Positions 19,306 through 27,634 of a DNA stretch of 64,000 bases are shown in pieces (position 1 is the first letter of the stretch; every line of letters begins with the position of its first letter). The position numbers were made by a program, and so were the translations under genes. Source of the stretch: QPIN01 sp965224575 (GTDB taxonomy: Bacteria > Pseudomonadota > Gammaproteobacteria > Methylococcales > Methylomonadaceae); contig CBDCZQ010000006.1 of NCBI GenBank assembly GCA_965224575.1, positions 62,001 through 126,000 of the forward strand, given 5' to 3'. The notes below the pieces were generated by a model. It saw only the letters and a list, made by a program, of their open reading frames with translations. It searched no databases and was not told where the DNA came from.

Positions 19306-19875
19306 ATGGATATTAATATAGTAGAAAAAGGTAGTTCAATTAATTTAGATATTGCATCTAAAAATCAATCTTCAAATAAACAATTTTACTTTGGAGCCGG
19401 TTGGGATAATCCAAATGGACCAGTAGATCTTGATATTGTTTGTGTCTTACTGACAAATGGAAAACTTAACCAGCAAAAGGATCTGATTTACTTTGGTAAT
19501 CGTACGGCACCCGGTGTTCAACTATCTGAAGATAATACGACGGGTGAAGGAGAAGGTGATGATGAATCCATTGTTATTTCAACTTCCAAATTAAATGACA
19601 GTATTAATAGCATTGTAATCGGGTTAGCTGCTTATGCAGGTGCTGATTTTTCTAATGCACCTAATCCTCATTTTAGAGCTTGTGATGGTAGCTTAGAAGA
19701 TTCTGAACAAATTGCTGATATTAAAGCCGGTGCAAGTGTCTCTGGAGATACTGTCTTAGTTGCTTTTAAATTAGAGAAAACAACTAATGGATGGGTTTTA
19801 ACAAACGTAGGTGATTTTTATAATAAAGGCTCTCATAAAGCAGCGATTGAAGGCTTTGCAAGATTATACGAATAA
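19306..19875 (+). CDS. terD: TerD-family stress / tellurium-resistance protein
   Basis: 189 residues, the usual TerD length. It has the family core FGAGWDNPNGPVDLDIV, the acidic DNTTGEGEGDDES loop that binds calcium in TerD proteins, and the VLVAFKLEKTTNGWVL end. TerD proteins are cytoplasmic and are linked to tellurite, phage and oxidative stress responses; their biochemical role is unsettled. It heads a plus-strand group with terB and terC. The group is bracketed by a 184-bp direct repeat derived from a cytochrome gene, which suggests acquisition as a unit. Confidence 0.9.
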   Translation: MDINIVEKGSSINLDIASKNQSSNKQFYFGAGWDNPNGPVDLDIVCVLLTNGKLNQQKDLIYFGNRTAPGVQLSEDNTTGEGEGDDESIVISTSKLNDSINSIVIGLAAYAGADFSNAPNPHFRACDGSLEDSEQIADIKAGASVSGDTVLVAFKLEKTTNGWVLTNVGDFYNKGSHKAAIEGFARLYE

Positions 19876-19948
19876 TGATATTTACTGTGGTGTGGACTGA
19901 TTTCTATATCAGTCTACTCGATTTAATTATGCTTTTTAAGAGGTTATT

Positions 19949-20386
19949 ATGTTAACAAATTTTAAAGAAATGCTAGAAAGTGTAGCAAACCAAGCTGAAA
20001 CATTTTTTTCTCAAATTAAAGATAAACCTACATTTAAACGTGTTGTTTATGCTTCTTTTTTAATTGCCAGAGCTGATGGTGATTTTGATGCAGATGAAAA
20101 ACAAGCATTAGGTGATTTGATTGCTAAGGATTTTCCTCAATTTAAACTAGCTGACATATTAGAGGTATTAAGTGAAGCAACTAAGAAAATAACATTTGAT
20201 GAAACTTTTGGTGTTATGGAATTATTAGAAGAGATTGGAAAGGCAGAAGGTGAAGATGCTGCTCTTATCGTTAGAACAGCGTGTTACATCGGTGCAGCTG
20301 ATGGAGATTTTGATCAAGATGAGCGGAAAGTAGCTAAGCAAATTTGCGAACAAATGGGGTTGTCCGCGGCTATTTATGGACTTTAA
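19949..20386 (+). CDS. terB: TerB-family tellurite resistance protein
   Basis: 145 residues, all alpha-helical in appearance. Two acidic metal-binding-type motifs lie about 78 residues apart: ADGDFDADE and ADGDFDQDE, as in TerB. TerB is a cytoplasmic, membrane-associated protein thought to bind metal ions and bridge TerC to TerD partners. It starts 73 bp after terD and overlaps terC by 11 bp, indicating translational coupling. Confidence 0.88.
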   Translation: MLTNFKEMLESVANQAETFFSQIKDKPTFKRVVYASFLIARADGDFDADEKQALGDLIAKDFPQFKLADILEVLSEATKKITFDETFGVMELLEEIGKAEGEDAALIVRTACYIGAADGDFDQDERKVAKQICEQMGLSAAIYGL

Positions 20387-21299
20387 GGTGGATGTTTTTA
20401 ATATCACTGTTTTTGTATTGATATTGACTGGCGCACTTATCTTTGATTTTTACCATCATAAAAAACCTAGAGAAATATCGGTAAAAGAATCAACTCTATG
20501 GGTTTTGTTTTATATTGGAGTCTCTCTAGCTTTTGCCTGTTTTATCTATTTTAGAATGGGGCTAGACTCATCCATATTATTTCTGACGGGCTGGGGGTTA
20601 GAGAAAGTACTGGCAATAGATAACCTAGTGGTATTTTCTGCTATTTTCTCATGCTTTGGAATTAAAGATAAATATCAGCATAAAGTCCTCTATTTTGGAG
20701 TATTAGGTGCCATTATACTTAGGTTACTTTTTGTCTCGATTGGGATTGGCATATCTGATATGTTTGGTTCAGTATCTGACATATTATTCGGTCTTATCAT
20801 TCTATACACTGCATGGTTAATGTACGCCTCAGATGACGATGATGAGCCAGACTATAGTCATAAATGGTATATAAACCTGACTAAAAAATGGCTACCCGTC
20901 ACGGAGGAAACAAAAAAGGATTTGTTTTTTATTAATGGAAAGGCAACGGTATTTTTATTTGCATTAATCGCTATAGAAATTAGTGATATTATTTTTGCTT
21001 TTGATAGTGTCCCTACCATCATATCTGTCACTAAAGATCCATTTTTAGTTTATTCATCTATGATGTTTGCAATACTGGGGTTACGCTCAATGTATTTTGT
21101 ATTGTCAGCCTTAACAAGAAACTTAGAATACTTTGAATTAGCCGTTATTATTGTATTGGTTTGTATTTCTGCTAAATTACTTTTAGCGGGAATAACAGGA
21201 CTAGAAATATCACCCATAGTCAGCTTTGTTTCCGTACTAGGAATATTAACAGCGGGCGTGATAACATCAAAAATAAAAGGACAATATTATGAAGTATAA
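20376..21299 (+). CDS. terC: TerC/Alx-family integral membrane protein
   Basis: 307 residues with about eight hydrophobic segments. It keeps the family motifs GLEKVLAIDNLVVFSAIF near residue 85 and the second acidic pair ISDIIFAFDSVPTI near residue 210, both with membrane-embedded acidic residues. TerC/Alx proteins are implicated in metal (Mn2+) homeostasis and tellurite tolerance. The gene overlaps terB at its start and a small ORF at its end (21289). Confidence 0.9.
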   Translation: MDFKVDVFNITVFVLILTGALIFDFYHHKKPREISVKESTLWVLFYIGVSLAFACFIYFRMGLDSSILFLTGWGLEKVLAIDNLVVFSAIFSCFGIKDKYQHKVLYFGVLGAIILRLLFVSIGIGISDMFGSVSDILFGLIILYTAWLMYASDDDDEPDYSHKWYINLTKKWLPVTEETKKDLFFINGKATVFLFALIAIEISDIIFAFDSVPTIISVTKDPFLVYSSMMFAILGLRSMYFVLSALTRNLEYFELAVIIVLVCISAKLLLAGITGLEISPIVSFVSVLGILTAGVITSKIKGQYYEV

Positions 21300-21429
21300 A
21301 TATTTAATATTATTTTCTTCTGGCATGGTAACAGGCGCTTTATTTAAAGGGGTAATGATTTTTGGCCTCGTTATTTTTGTTACTTCATTAGCGGGTTATT
21401 TCTATATAAAACAACTTAAGGTCTCTTGA
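21289..21429 (+). CDS. Small single-span membrane protein overlapping terC
   Basis: A 46-codon ORF starts at an ATG inside the last codons of terC (11-bp overlap, different frame). It encodes MKYKYLILFSSGMVTGALFK followed by a hydrophobic helix (VMIFGLVIFVTSLAGYFYI) and a basic tail KQLKVS. The overlap is the same arrangement as terB/terC, which supports coupled translation. I do not recognise a family. It is below common annotation cut-offs. Confidence 0.5.
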   Translation: MKYKYLILFSSGMVTGALFKGVMIFGLVIFVTSLAGYFYIKQLKVS

Positions 21430-21442
21430 TTTTACATAGCAT

Positions 21443-21571
21443 GGTAGGTTGGGGTGAGGGACGAACCCCAACACCCTTCTCTTGGGATAAATTAACCTAT
21501 ACTTTATCCAATTTGGTATATTGTTTTGAATATGGAAAATGTTTGGGTTCGTCCCTCACCGCCAACCTACC
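21443..21571 (+). repeat. Hairpin-rich repeat, variant A2
   Basis: A 129-bp element with ends GGTAGGTTGGGGTGAGGGAC and GTCCCTCACCGCCAACCTACC as near-perfect inverted repeats. It shares the outer GTAGGTTGG / CCAACCTAC ends with family A but has a different core. It lies between the convergent ter and cytochrome operons and may serve as their shared terminator. Confidence 0.7.
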
Positions 21572-21708
21572 TTTATAATTGCTGGCTCGGTATTGTAAAA
21601 CTATCTGTTTTTTATGCGCTGTGGAAAATAGATCTTAATGAAGGTTCTTGTTAATACATCGGTATGGATAGATTATTTTCGTACGGGCTGCCGGTAAATT
21701 GAGCCAGA

Positions 21709-24411
21709 CTAATGTAAATAATCCACTCCAATATCCCTCACCTTATCTTCATGATGAAAATATTTATACTTAGGCATAGCTTCAAGATTATGACAATCTA
21801 CACATAAAGTATCTTTTACCCCTTTATGCCGCAAGAAACTATTTAATGCGTTACCTTCTATATTCTCTTGTTTTTTATGATCAAGAACTTTGTATTCTTT
21901 TTTCCCATGTTCTCCCATCGGCTTCCAACTATGCGGTTCATGGCAAGTAATACAGGCCATAACACCCATCTTCGTTTCTTCATCAACCTTTTCTGTTTTC
22001 TTGTCAAGCAAAGGCATTTTTTCTGGATCAGACCGTAAGATCATGTCCTTAAAAGGGTGTCCATAATGCTTAATTGGTTTTTCTTTTGCTATCGCTTTTT
22101 CTTCATCCTGATGACAATTTAGACACATTTCATCTACCGCTAATTTTGGTGCAGTATCATCTCTGTCTTTTTTATTAACCACTATCGCTGCATTTAGATA
22201 AGGCTGTTTTTCTTTTCCTCTATGCATACTATGGCATGACCCACAGGCTCCTGATTGATGAGGCGATTCTTCAAATTGATTTTCAGATTTTTTAGCGGTT
22301 ACTCTAAAATCATGATTGCTCCCTATCACACGCTGTTTGTCTTCGTGACAGTTTTCACAGAGCGCACCATTTTTATGATCGACTAATAAGGCCGGCGTAT
22401 TCGGCTTGCCATTATGAATTGAATGACAACTTAAACAGCCCATTTGTTTGACTTTTTTATCACCAATTTTAACTTCTTCCTCTAGCTCTTCATTCACTTG
22501 GTGGATACCTTTTTTTCTGGCATCGTCAGGATCTTTTGCATGTTGACGTTCGTGACAATCTACGCATAGTTTTTCTGCTTGTTTGATTTTTTCAGGAAAT
22601 AAAAATGTTCCTTGCGTTCCATCATGAACGCTATGGCAGCTTTGGCATGTTACTTTTTTTGTCTTTTTCCCTCTTAATTTAACAGGCTCTTCCAATTTCA
22701 CATTCACAGGATGGACACCTGCTTTTCGCGCGCCTTTTTTACCTTCTCGAGATTGACGTTGATGACATTCACCACACATTTCACCGTTTTCATTATTGAC
22801 AGCAACAAGGTTATCACCTTCCCCACTATGAACCTGATGGCAACTTTGGCAAACCATTTCACCCTCTTCCCCCAACGTTGCCCCTGCTTCAACAAAACTT
22901 TTTGGCAAGCCTTTTTGTAAATGCGGGTCTTTGGAATAATTACCTGACTTATCTTCTTTTGGAGGTTTAGCTAAAATAAAACCTAAAGGATGATTTGAGC
23001 CACGAATCTGTTCATCCCGCTCTCTTGATGTTTCCTCATTACTTTCATGACAGTTTTCACACATATCGCTGTCATCATTAATAATACGCATCCATGAATT
23101 TGTATTATCTTCATACAAAGTAGGTTGTTCTTTTTCTGGATTATGTGGTGTATGACAAGAGGTACATTGCATTTCCCCATCAGCTAATAATGGATGGTCT
23201 ATTGAAATATCATTATCCCTAGGTAAGTCTTTTTGTCGTTTTTTCTTTTCCTCTTCTGAATCATAAACCGTGGGATGTTGTCCTCCATCGTAAATCGGCT
23301 GAATAGCCTGACGTGATTCAAAGACCAGACCATGATGGCAGCTGTAACACATATCTATTGAAGCAACGGGGTCAGCCCCTTGTTTATCTTGTAGTTTACG
23401 GTCATCAGTAAATCCCCAGGAAAAATGACAGGCCACACAGTTCTTACGGGAGACATCAGACGATTGTCGAGATAGTTTTAAGGTTTCTTCCTGATGTATT
23501 TGATAACCTAATTGCAATTTATAGGCATTATTCGTTGCAGCATCGACAACATACAGTCCTTTTGTATCTGCCCATAAGCCAACTGGTGTAGAAAACTTAA
23601 TGGCTTGTCCTTCGACATCTTTCAATACACCACGATAGCGCCCTTTTTCAAACACAGCAATTGTGCCTAAATAAGCATCACTAACATATTGATAACCTAA
23701 GGCATCAATCGCAATTCCATTAGGTCGATACAACACATCAACCGCAAATTCACCTTCTTGAGAAAAATATTGCCCCCGTGAATTAAAGACTTGTACGCGC
23801 CCATTAATCACATCCACTACATGTAAATAATCATCTTTATCTATAGCTATCTGAGATGGAAATTGAAAATTCCCTGCCTGCTCGCCTCTTTGACCCACAC
23901 ATTTTGGCTTGATTTGTTGACTAGAATTTTCATCTAAACTAAGTAAACATAACCGATGATGTCGGCGATCACTGTAGACTAAAGTTTCATTCACCACACT
24001 GACTGCTACTGGTTCTGGCCAATGCCGTTCTGGAACAGTTACAGGTAAATTAATAATACGATTTAATTGTCCCTGATCTGTCAATATTAAAATTCGATTA
24101 TTGACTGTATCTGCTATATATAATTGCCCATTCGACCAAGTTAAGCCCACGGATTTAGTAAAGTCAGGTATTTTTTCGTCAGAAGAAATGATTGATAATT
24201 GCTTTCCCTCAGCTGAAAAAATAACAATTCGACTTTTCATTCCATCTAATACAAACACTCGCCCATCTAATGACGATGCAATTGCAGTCGGTTGATCAAA
24301 GTCTGCTTTAAATAAACTTTGCTGGGCTACAAAAGGGAGTTGTATTTCTTCAGACCAACCTCCAATGGAAAAAAGTAGTCCAAATAGAAAAAGACTTATT
24401 TGCTTAATCAT
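21709..24411 (-). CDS. Exported NHL-propeller / 14-haem c-type cytochrome
   Basis: 900 residues with a Sec signal peptide (to about residue 20). Residues about 30-310 are NHL-type propeller repeats (TAIASSLDGRVFVLDG, IAIDKDDYLHVVDVING, GIAIDALGYQYVSDAYLG). The remainder carries 14 CXXCH motifs, from CVACH near residue 328 to CVDCH near residue 878, several in the doubled form CXXCHXXH (CTSCHTPH, CQSCHSVH). Linkers are highly charged. A large extracytoplasmic electron carrier with a protein- or ligand-binding propeller is implied. It is the last gene of the cluster and overlaps the 3-haem gene by 4 bp. The stop TAG replaces a TGG still seen in the duplicate tail at 18.7 kb. Confidence 0.85.
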   Translation of the reverse strand: MIKQISLFLFGLLFSIGGWSEEIQLPFVAQQSLFKADFDQPTAIASSLDGRVFVLDGMKSRIVIFSAEGKQLSIISSDEKIPDFTKSVGLTWSNGQLYIADTVNNRILILTDQGQLNRIINLPVTVPERHWPEPVAVSVVNETLVYSDRRHHRLCLLSLDENSSQQIKPKCVGQRGEQAGNFQFPSQIAIDKDDYLHVVDVINGRVQVFNSRGQYFSQEGEFAVDVLYRPNGIAIDALGYQYVSDAYLGTIAVFEKGRYRGVLKDVEGQAIKFSTPVGLWADTKGLYVVDAATNNAYKLQLGYQIHQEETLKLSRQSSDVSRKNCVACHFSWGFTDDRKLQDKQGADPVASIDMCYSCHHGLVFESRQAIQPIYDGGQHPTVYDSEEEKKKRQKDLPRDNDISIDHPLLADGEMQCTSCHTPHNPEKEQPTLYEDNTNSWMRIINDDSDMCENCHESNEETSRERDEQIRGSNHPLGFILAKPPKEDKSGNYSKDPHLQKGLPKSFVEAGATLGEEGEMVCQSCHQVHSGEGDNLVAVNNENGEMCGECHQRQSREGKKGARKAGVHPVNVKLEEPVKLRGKKTKKVTCQSCHSVHDGTQGTFLFPEKIKQAEKLCVDCHERQHAKDPDDARKKGIHQVNEELEEEVKIGDKKVKQMGCLSCHSIHNGKPNTPALLVDHKNGALCENCHEDKQRVIGSNHDFRVTAKKSENQFEESPHQSGACGSCHSMHRGKEKQPYLNAAIVVNKKDRDDTAPKLAVDEMCLNCHQDEEKAIAKEKPIKHYGHPFKDMILRSDPEKMPLLDKKTEKVDEETKMGVMACITCHEPHSWKPMGEHGKKEYKVLDHKKQENIEGNALNSFLRHKGVKDTLCVDCHNLEAMPKYKYFHHEDKVRDIGVDYLH

Positions 24412-25214
24412 TTCAGCAATCTATCAATTTTAATTTTCTGATCATCTTCTGTGTAGCGTTTAAAAAACTGTGGAATAATATGCTTTTGCATGCTTCTCGC
24501 CTGCCGTTTATTTGCTCCCAAGGCTTTTAAATCTAGCATTGGTTGTTCTGTCTGATGACAAGCTTTGCATTCTGGTCCTTTTTCTTTTAAAGGGGCATGG
24601 ATTTTAGCCCGTTGAGTTACTTTCTCTTCAAATTCTCCCTCTTTCCAAACAGCTAGTGATTTTTGAGAAAAGTCATGATCTCGCAAAATTAAAGCAAGCT
24701 CATTATTATAAAAAGGGACGATTTTAATCATTACATCTGTTTTTCTAACTTTCTCCTCAGCAGCCTTAGGAATATCATTCATACTAATATATTGTCGAAA
24801 TAGTTCATTTGCCGGTTCAACCGCTTGCTTGCTTCGATAATCCAGCCATTGATAGTTAAACTTCACATTCTCGGGACGAAGATGACACGTTTCACAAGCA
24901 ATAAACTCGGTATGCATATTCAAAAAGGCTCTAGCTCGAAGATTTTTTGTATGCGGAGGGGACAAATGACAGCCTGTGCAGAAAGTTAAACTTAACGAAT
25001 CTTTTTCCCATTCGTCTCGTTTGTGAAAAGGAGGAATCTCAAGTTCATCTTTTACTTTTATATCTTTATACTCTTTAACTTTATCTCTTGATTTCTGTAA
25101 TTTTTCAGCACTGATTTCGGTCGACTTTACTGCTTGTAAATAGTAACTTTCTGCATGGGCTATTGACCCATTTAATAGGTAGAAACAGAGAACTATCAAT
25201 ATACCCTTTCTCAT
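24408..25214 (-). CDS. Exported tri-haem c-type cytochrome
   Basis: The start is taken at MRKGILIVLCFYLLNGSIAHAE (25214), preceded by GGGGAGTAAT; longer forms would run into the upstream gene. Of 268 residues, a signal peptide covers the first 21. CXXCH motifs are CTGCH, CETCH and CKACH, the first two in CHLSP/CHLRP contexts in the first half and the third near the end. The long middle section without haem motifs is unusual and may be a separate binding domain. The gene is translationally coupled to both neighbours (4-bp overlap downstream, 1-bp gap upstream). Confidence 0.8.
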   Translation of the reverse strand: MRKGILIVLCFYLLNGSIAHAESYYLQAVKSTEISAEKLQKSRDKVKEYKDIKVKDELEIPPFHKRDEWEKDSLSLTFCTGCHLSPPHTKNLRARAFLNMHTEFIACETCHLRPENVKFNYQWLDYRSKQAVEPANELFRQYISMNDIPKAAEEKVRKTDVMIKIVPFYNNELALILRDHDFSQKSLAVWKEGEFEEKVTQRAKIHAPLKEKGPECKACHQTEQPMLDLKALGANKRQARSMQKHIIPQFFKRYTEDDQKIKIDRLLK

Positions 25215-25215
25215 A

Positions 25216-26481
25216 TTACTCCCCTTTATTATCATTGTTATTTTTCTCAGTCCCTGTTTCATCACTATCTTTTGGAGCTACAGGTTTCTTTTTTACTATT
25301 CTTTTTTTTCTTGGTTTACGACCGATCATCACTTTTTCAAAACGTTCACCGCCAAAAATAGGAATGATTTTTTTATTATGTCGATAAAACAACCACCAAA
25401 TTAAACTACCCACCATTAAGGCGACAGCTCCTAACAAAAATGGCCATACACTCCAGAACCAGGCAGATGCTTTTAACAGTTCATGCTTCAGAGGATTACC
25501 AATTTTGCCTACATTGATCATCGCCATATCATGCATATCTGTTTCTACAAACCCGGCATTCCCTGGTTTTTTAGCATAACCATGGCAATCAGACTGCCCA
25601 CAAGTATTTTTTAATTCATCAATATGACTTGCAGATTTTTCATCCTCATAATGCCCTATATCATGTTTCCAACCTGAGGGAGCATGACAATCAAGACAGG
25701 CTGCTCCATATTCAGAGCCAGCAACCAATAATCGACCGTGTAATGTTTTTTTGTAGGTTTCTACCGCATGGACAAAGCGTTCACTGGGCGGATGTTTTTC
25801 TTTTGTATCTGGGTCTTCAATTTCTACATTGCGCATTTTTTCAACATCACCATGACAATCAATACACAACTTATTGTTTTCACTTTTTACCCAGCGTGAC
25901 CCAATAAAACGGCGCAATATATGGCCGCCAAATTGCCCCATCCAAGCTTTACCTTCGTGGCATGTTCCACATTCTGTTTCTGCATGGTCAAACGCTTCTT
26001 TAAAATTTTCTATCTGAGATTCCAAAATATATAGCGTATTGCTATGGCAACGACGACATGAAGGGTCTTGCTCTGTTTCAATTTCTTCTAATCTATTTCC
26101 ACCGGCAAATTTTTTAAACCAGCCGTCACCATGCACAGATTTTTCCATTTCCTTATGAATGGGTTTATGGGTATAAGGCTTTCCATCTGAGGGTTCTTCT
26201 ACATGACAGGATTCTGTGCAATCGGCATAACCATTTTCTACCTTATGAGGATAATCAACAATTTTTCGATGACAATCTTTACAAGGGACACTGCCATGTA
26301 ATGAGCTGTAATAATGACTTCGATCTATTGAGATACTACGGGTAACTCCTTCCTCATCAATAAAAGACAGCCCTTCTATTGCATGGCATGACATACATCC
26401 ATCAGGATCACTATACCGTGGTGCAGATTGCCCGGGAGAGAGTATAAAAAGACTGAAAAAAATTAAAAAGACTTTTAACAT
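25216..26481 (-). CDS. Membrane-anchored multihaem c-type cytochrome with two expanded haem motifs
   Basis: 421 residues. After a signal peptide it has six CXXCH motifs (CMSCH, CKDCH, CRRCH, CGTCH, CIDCH, CLDCH) plus CTESCH (CX3CH) and CGQSDCH (CX4CH), so six to eight haems. A transmembrane helix at about residues 345-367 (WPFLLGAVALMVGSLIWWLF) is followed by a basic, then acidic cytoplasmic tail. Anchoring by a C-terminal helix with haems outside would suit a quinol-linked donor to periplasmic cytochromes. It lies 102 bp after the NapH-like gene, the gap being filled by repeat A3. Confidence 0.8.
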   Translation of the reverse strand: MLKVFLIFFSLFILSPGQSAPRYSDPDGCMSCHAIEGLSFIDEEGVTRSISIDRSHYYSSLHGSVPCKDCHRKIVDYPHKVENGYADCTESCHVEEPSDGKPYTHKPIHKEMEKSVHGDGWFKKFAGGNRLEEIETEQDPSCRRCHSNTLYILESQIENFKEAFDHAETECGTCHEGKAWMGQFGGHILRRFIGSRWVKSENNKLCIDCHGDVEKMRNVEIEDPDTKEKHPPSERFVHAVETYKKTLHGRLLVAGSEYGAACLDCHAPSGWKHDIGHYEDEKSASHIDELKNTCGQSDCHGYAKKPGNAGFVETDMHDMAMINVGKIGNPLKHELLKASAWFWSVWPFLLGAVALMVGSLIWWLFYRHNKKIIPIFGGERFEKVMIGRKPRKKRIVKKKPVAPKDSDETGTEKNNNDNKGE

Positions 26482-26492
26482 ATAGGGTTTCT

Positions 26493-26579
26493 GTAGGTTG
26501 GACTAACAGCTCTATCGTTAACCCAACATTTATTAATATTCATTTGCTGTGTTGCCGAAGAAACGGCAGCCCAGTCACC
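26493..26579 (+). repeat. Hairpin-rich repeat family A, copy A3
   Basis: An element of about 87 bp starting GTAGGTTGGACTAACAGCTC with the TCGTTAACCCAAC core hairpin and the GTTGCCGAAG...ACGGCAGCCCAG second hairpin. The right end is degraded (CCCAGTCACC). It lies within the cytochrome operon between the NapH-like and tail-anchored cytochrome genes. Confidence 0.75.
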
Positions 26580-26583
26580 ATTT

Positions 26584-27624
26584 TTATAAGACAAATGACC
26601 CAACTATTACGACAGACAATACCGACAATAATATAAAAGCATTAACCATTCTTGCCCAACTATGCGGCTTAAAAGTTGCAGCTTGAGCATCCGCTTTATT
26701 GGGTGTAAAAGTCAGTACTTGCCAATCGGGTTGAGGATGAATCTCTACCCCTTTTTTAATTCTTTTTGGTTCTGAGTTATCTTGTACTGTTGTCCATTGC
26801 AAGGCATTCCAGTCACAGACATCGACACACTCATGACAGGACATACATGACAATTGGTCAATTACAGCAATTTTATCGACCATGGTGATTGCGCCACACA
26901 TACAGTCTCTAGCGCAAACATTACAACCAGTACAACGCTCTTTTTCAATACGAATTCTGCGGGTAAATTTAAGTTTTGACCCCAGTCGATTAACCAACCC
27001 ATCCGCTGCTCCAATTGGACACATAAATTGGCAATAAGCTCGCCCTTTACTGGCAAAAAAACCAAGTATTAATAGTAGCCCTAAATTCACTAGCCCGACA
27101 CTGGAAACCAGATACACCATCCCTCGATATTCCCCACTTAACGCTTCAACTAATCGAGGGATAGTAATAAAATTACATAAAGTACATGCACTAATCCCTA
27201 AGGCTGGCATGGCGACTAAAAAGAATCCAAAATAACCGTAACGGATTTGAACTTGAGGTAATGAACGAAATTCAATTTTCCAACGATCATTCATCATTCG
27301 CGAACCTAATTCAGCCAACCCACCGACTGGGCATAAGTAGCCACACCAGATTCTGCCATAGAAAAAAGTGGTGAGCATTATGGCTGAAAAGGCCATCACT
27401 CCAATGGATGCTGCGTTGACATGAACAAAAAAATCTTCCCATGTCATCCCGGGGAAATATAGATAGAATCTTCGCATACAAAGCACACCACACAAATCAT
27501 CTGTTCCCACTAATTGGGGTAAAAATGCTAATGGTCCTATTAAGCAGGCACTAGCAATAAATATCATGGTATAACGATATTTTTGCATCGCAGGAATGGC
27601 TTTTATATTGTCTAGTATTCTCAT
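26584..27624 (-). CDS. NapH/NosR-type polytopic 4Fe-4S ferredoxin membrane protein
   Basis: Start taken at MRILDNIKAIPAM (27624) because GAGAGG lies 7 bases upstream. 346 residues with about five membrane helices. It has the two CX3CP motifs of this family (CGYLCPVGG and CQFMCPIGA) and a C-terminal pair of 4Fe-4S motifs (CTGCNVCARDC, CMSCHECVDVC), then a further hydrophobic helix at the C-terminus. NapH-type proteins pass electrons from quinol or ferredoxin to periplasmic partners. No nap or nos genes are present. Here the partners are the surrounding multihaem cytochromes, so a role as membrane electron entry point is likely but inferred. Confidence 0.82.
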   Translation of the reverse strand: MRILDNIKAIPAMQKYRYTMIFIASACLIGPLAFLPQLVGTDDLCGVLCMRRFYLYFPGMTWEDFFVHVNAASIGVMAFSAIMLTTFFYGRIWCGYLCPVGGLAELGSRMMNDRWKIEFRSLPQVQIRYGYFGFFLVAMPALGISACTLCNFITIPRLVEALSGEYRGMVYLVSSVGLVNLGLLLILGFFASKGRAYCQFMCPIGAADGLVNRLGSKLKFTRRIRIEKERCTGCNVCARDCMCGAITMVDKIAVIDQLSCMSCHECVDVCDWNALQWTTVQDNSEPKRIKKGVEIHPQPDWQVLTFTPNKADAQAATFKPHSWARMVNAFILLSVLSVVIVGSFVL

Positions 27625-27634
27625 AACAAACCTC

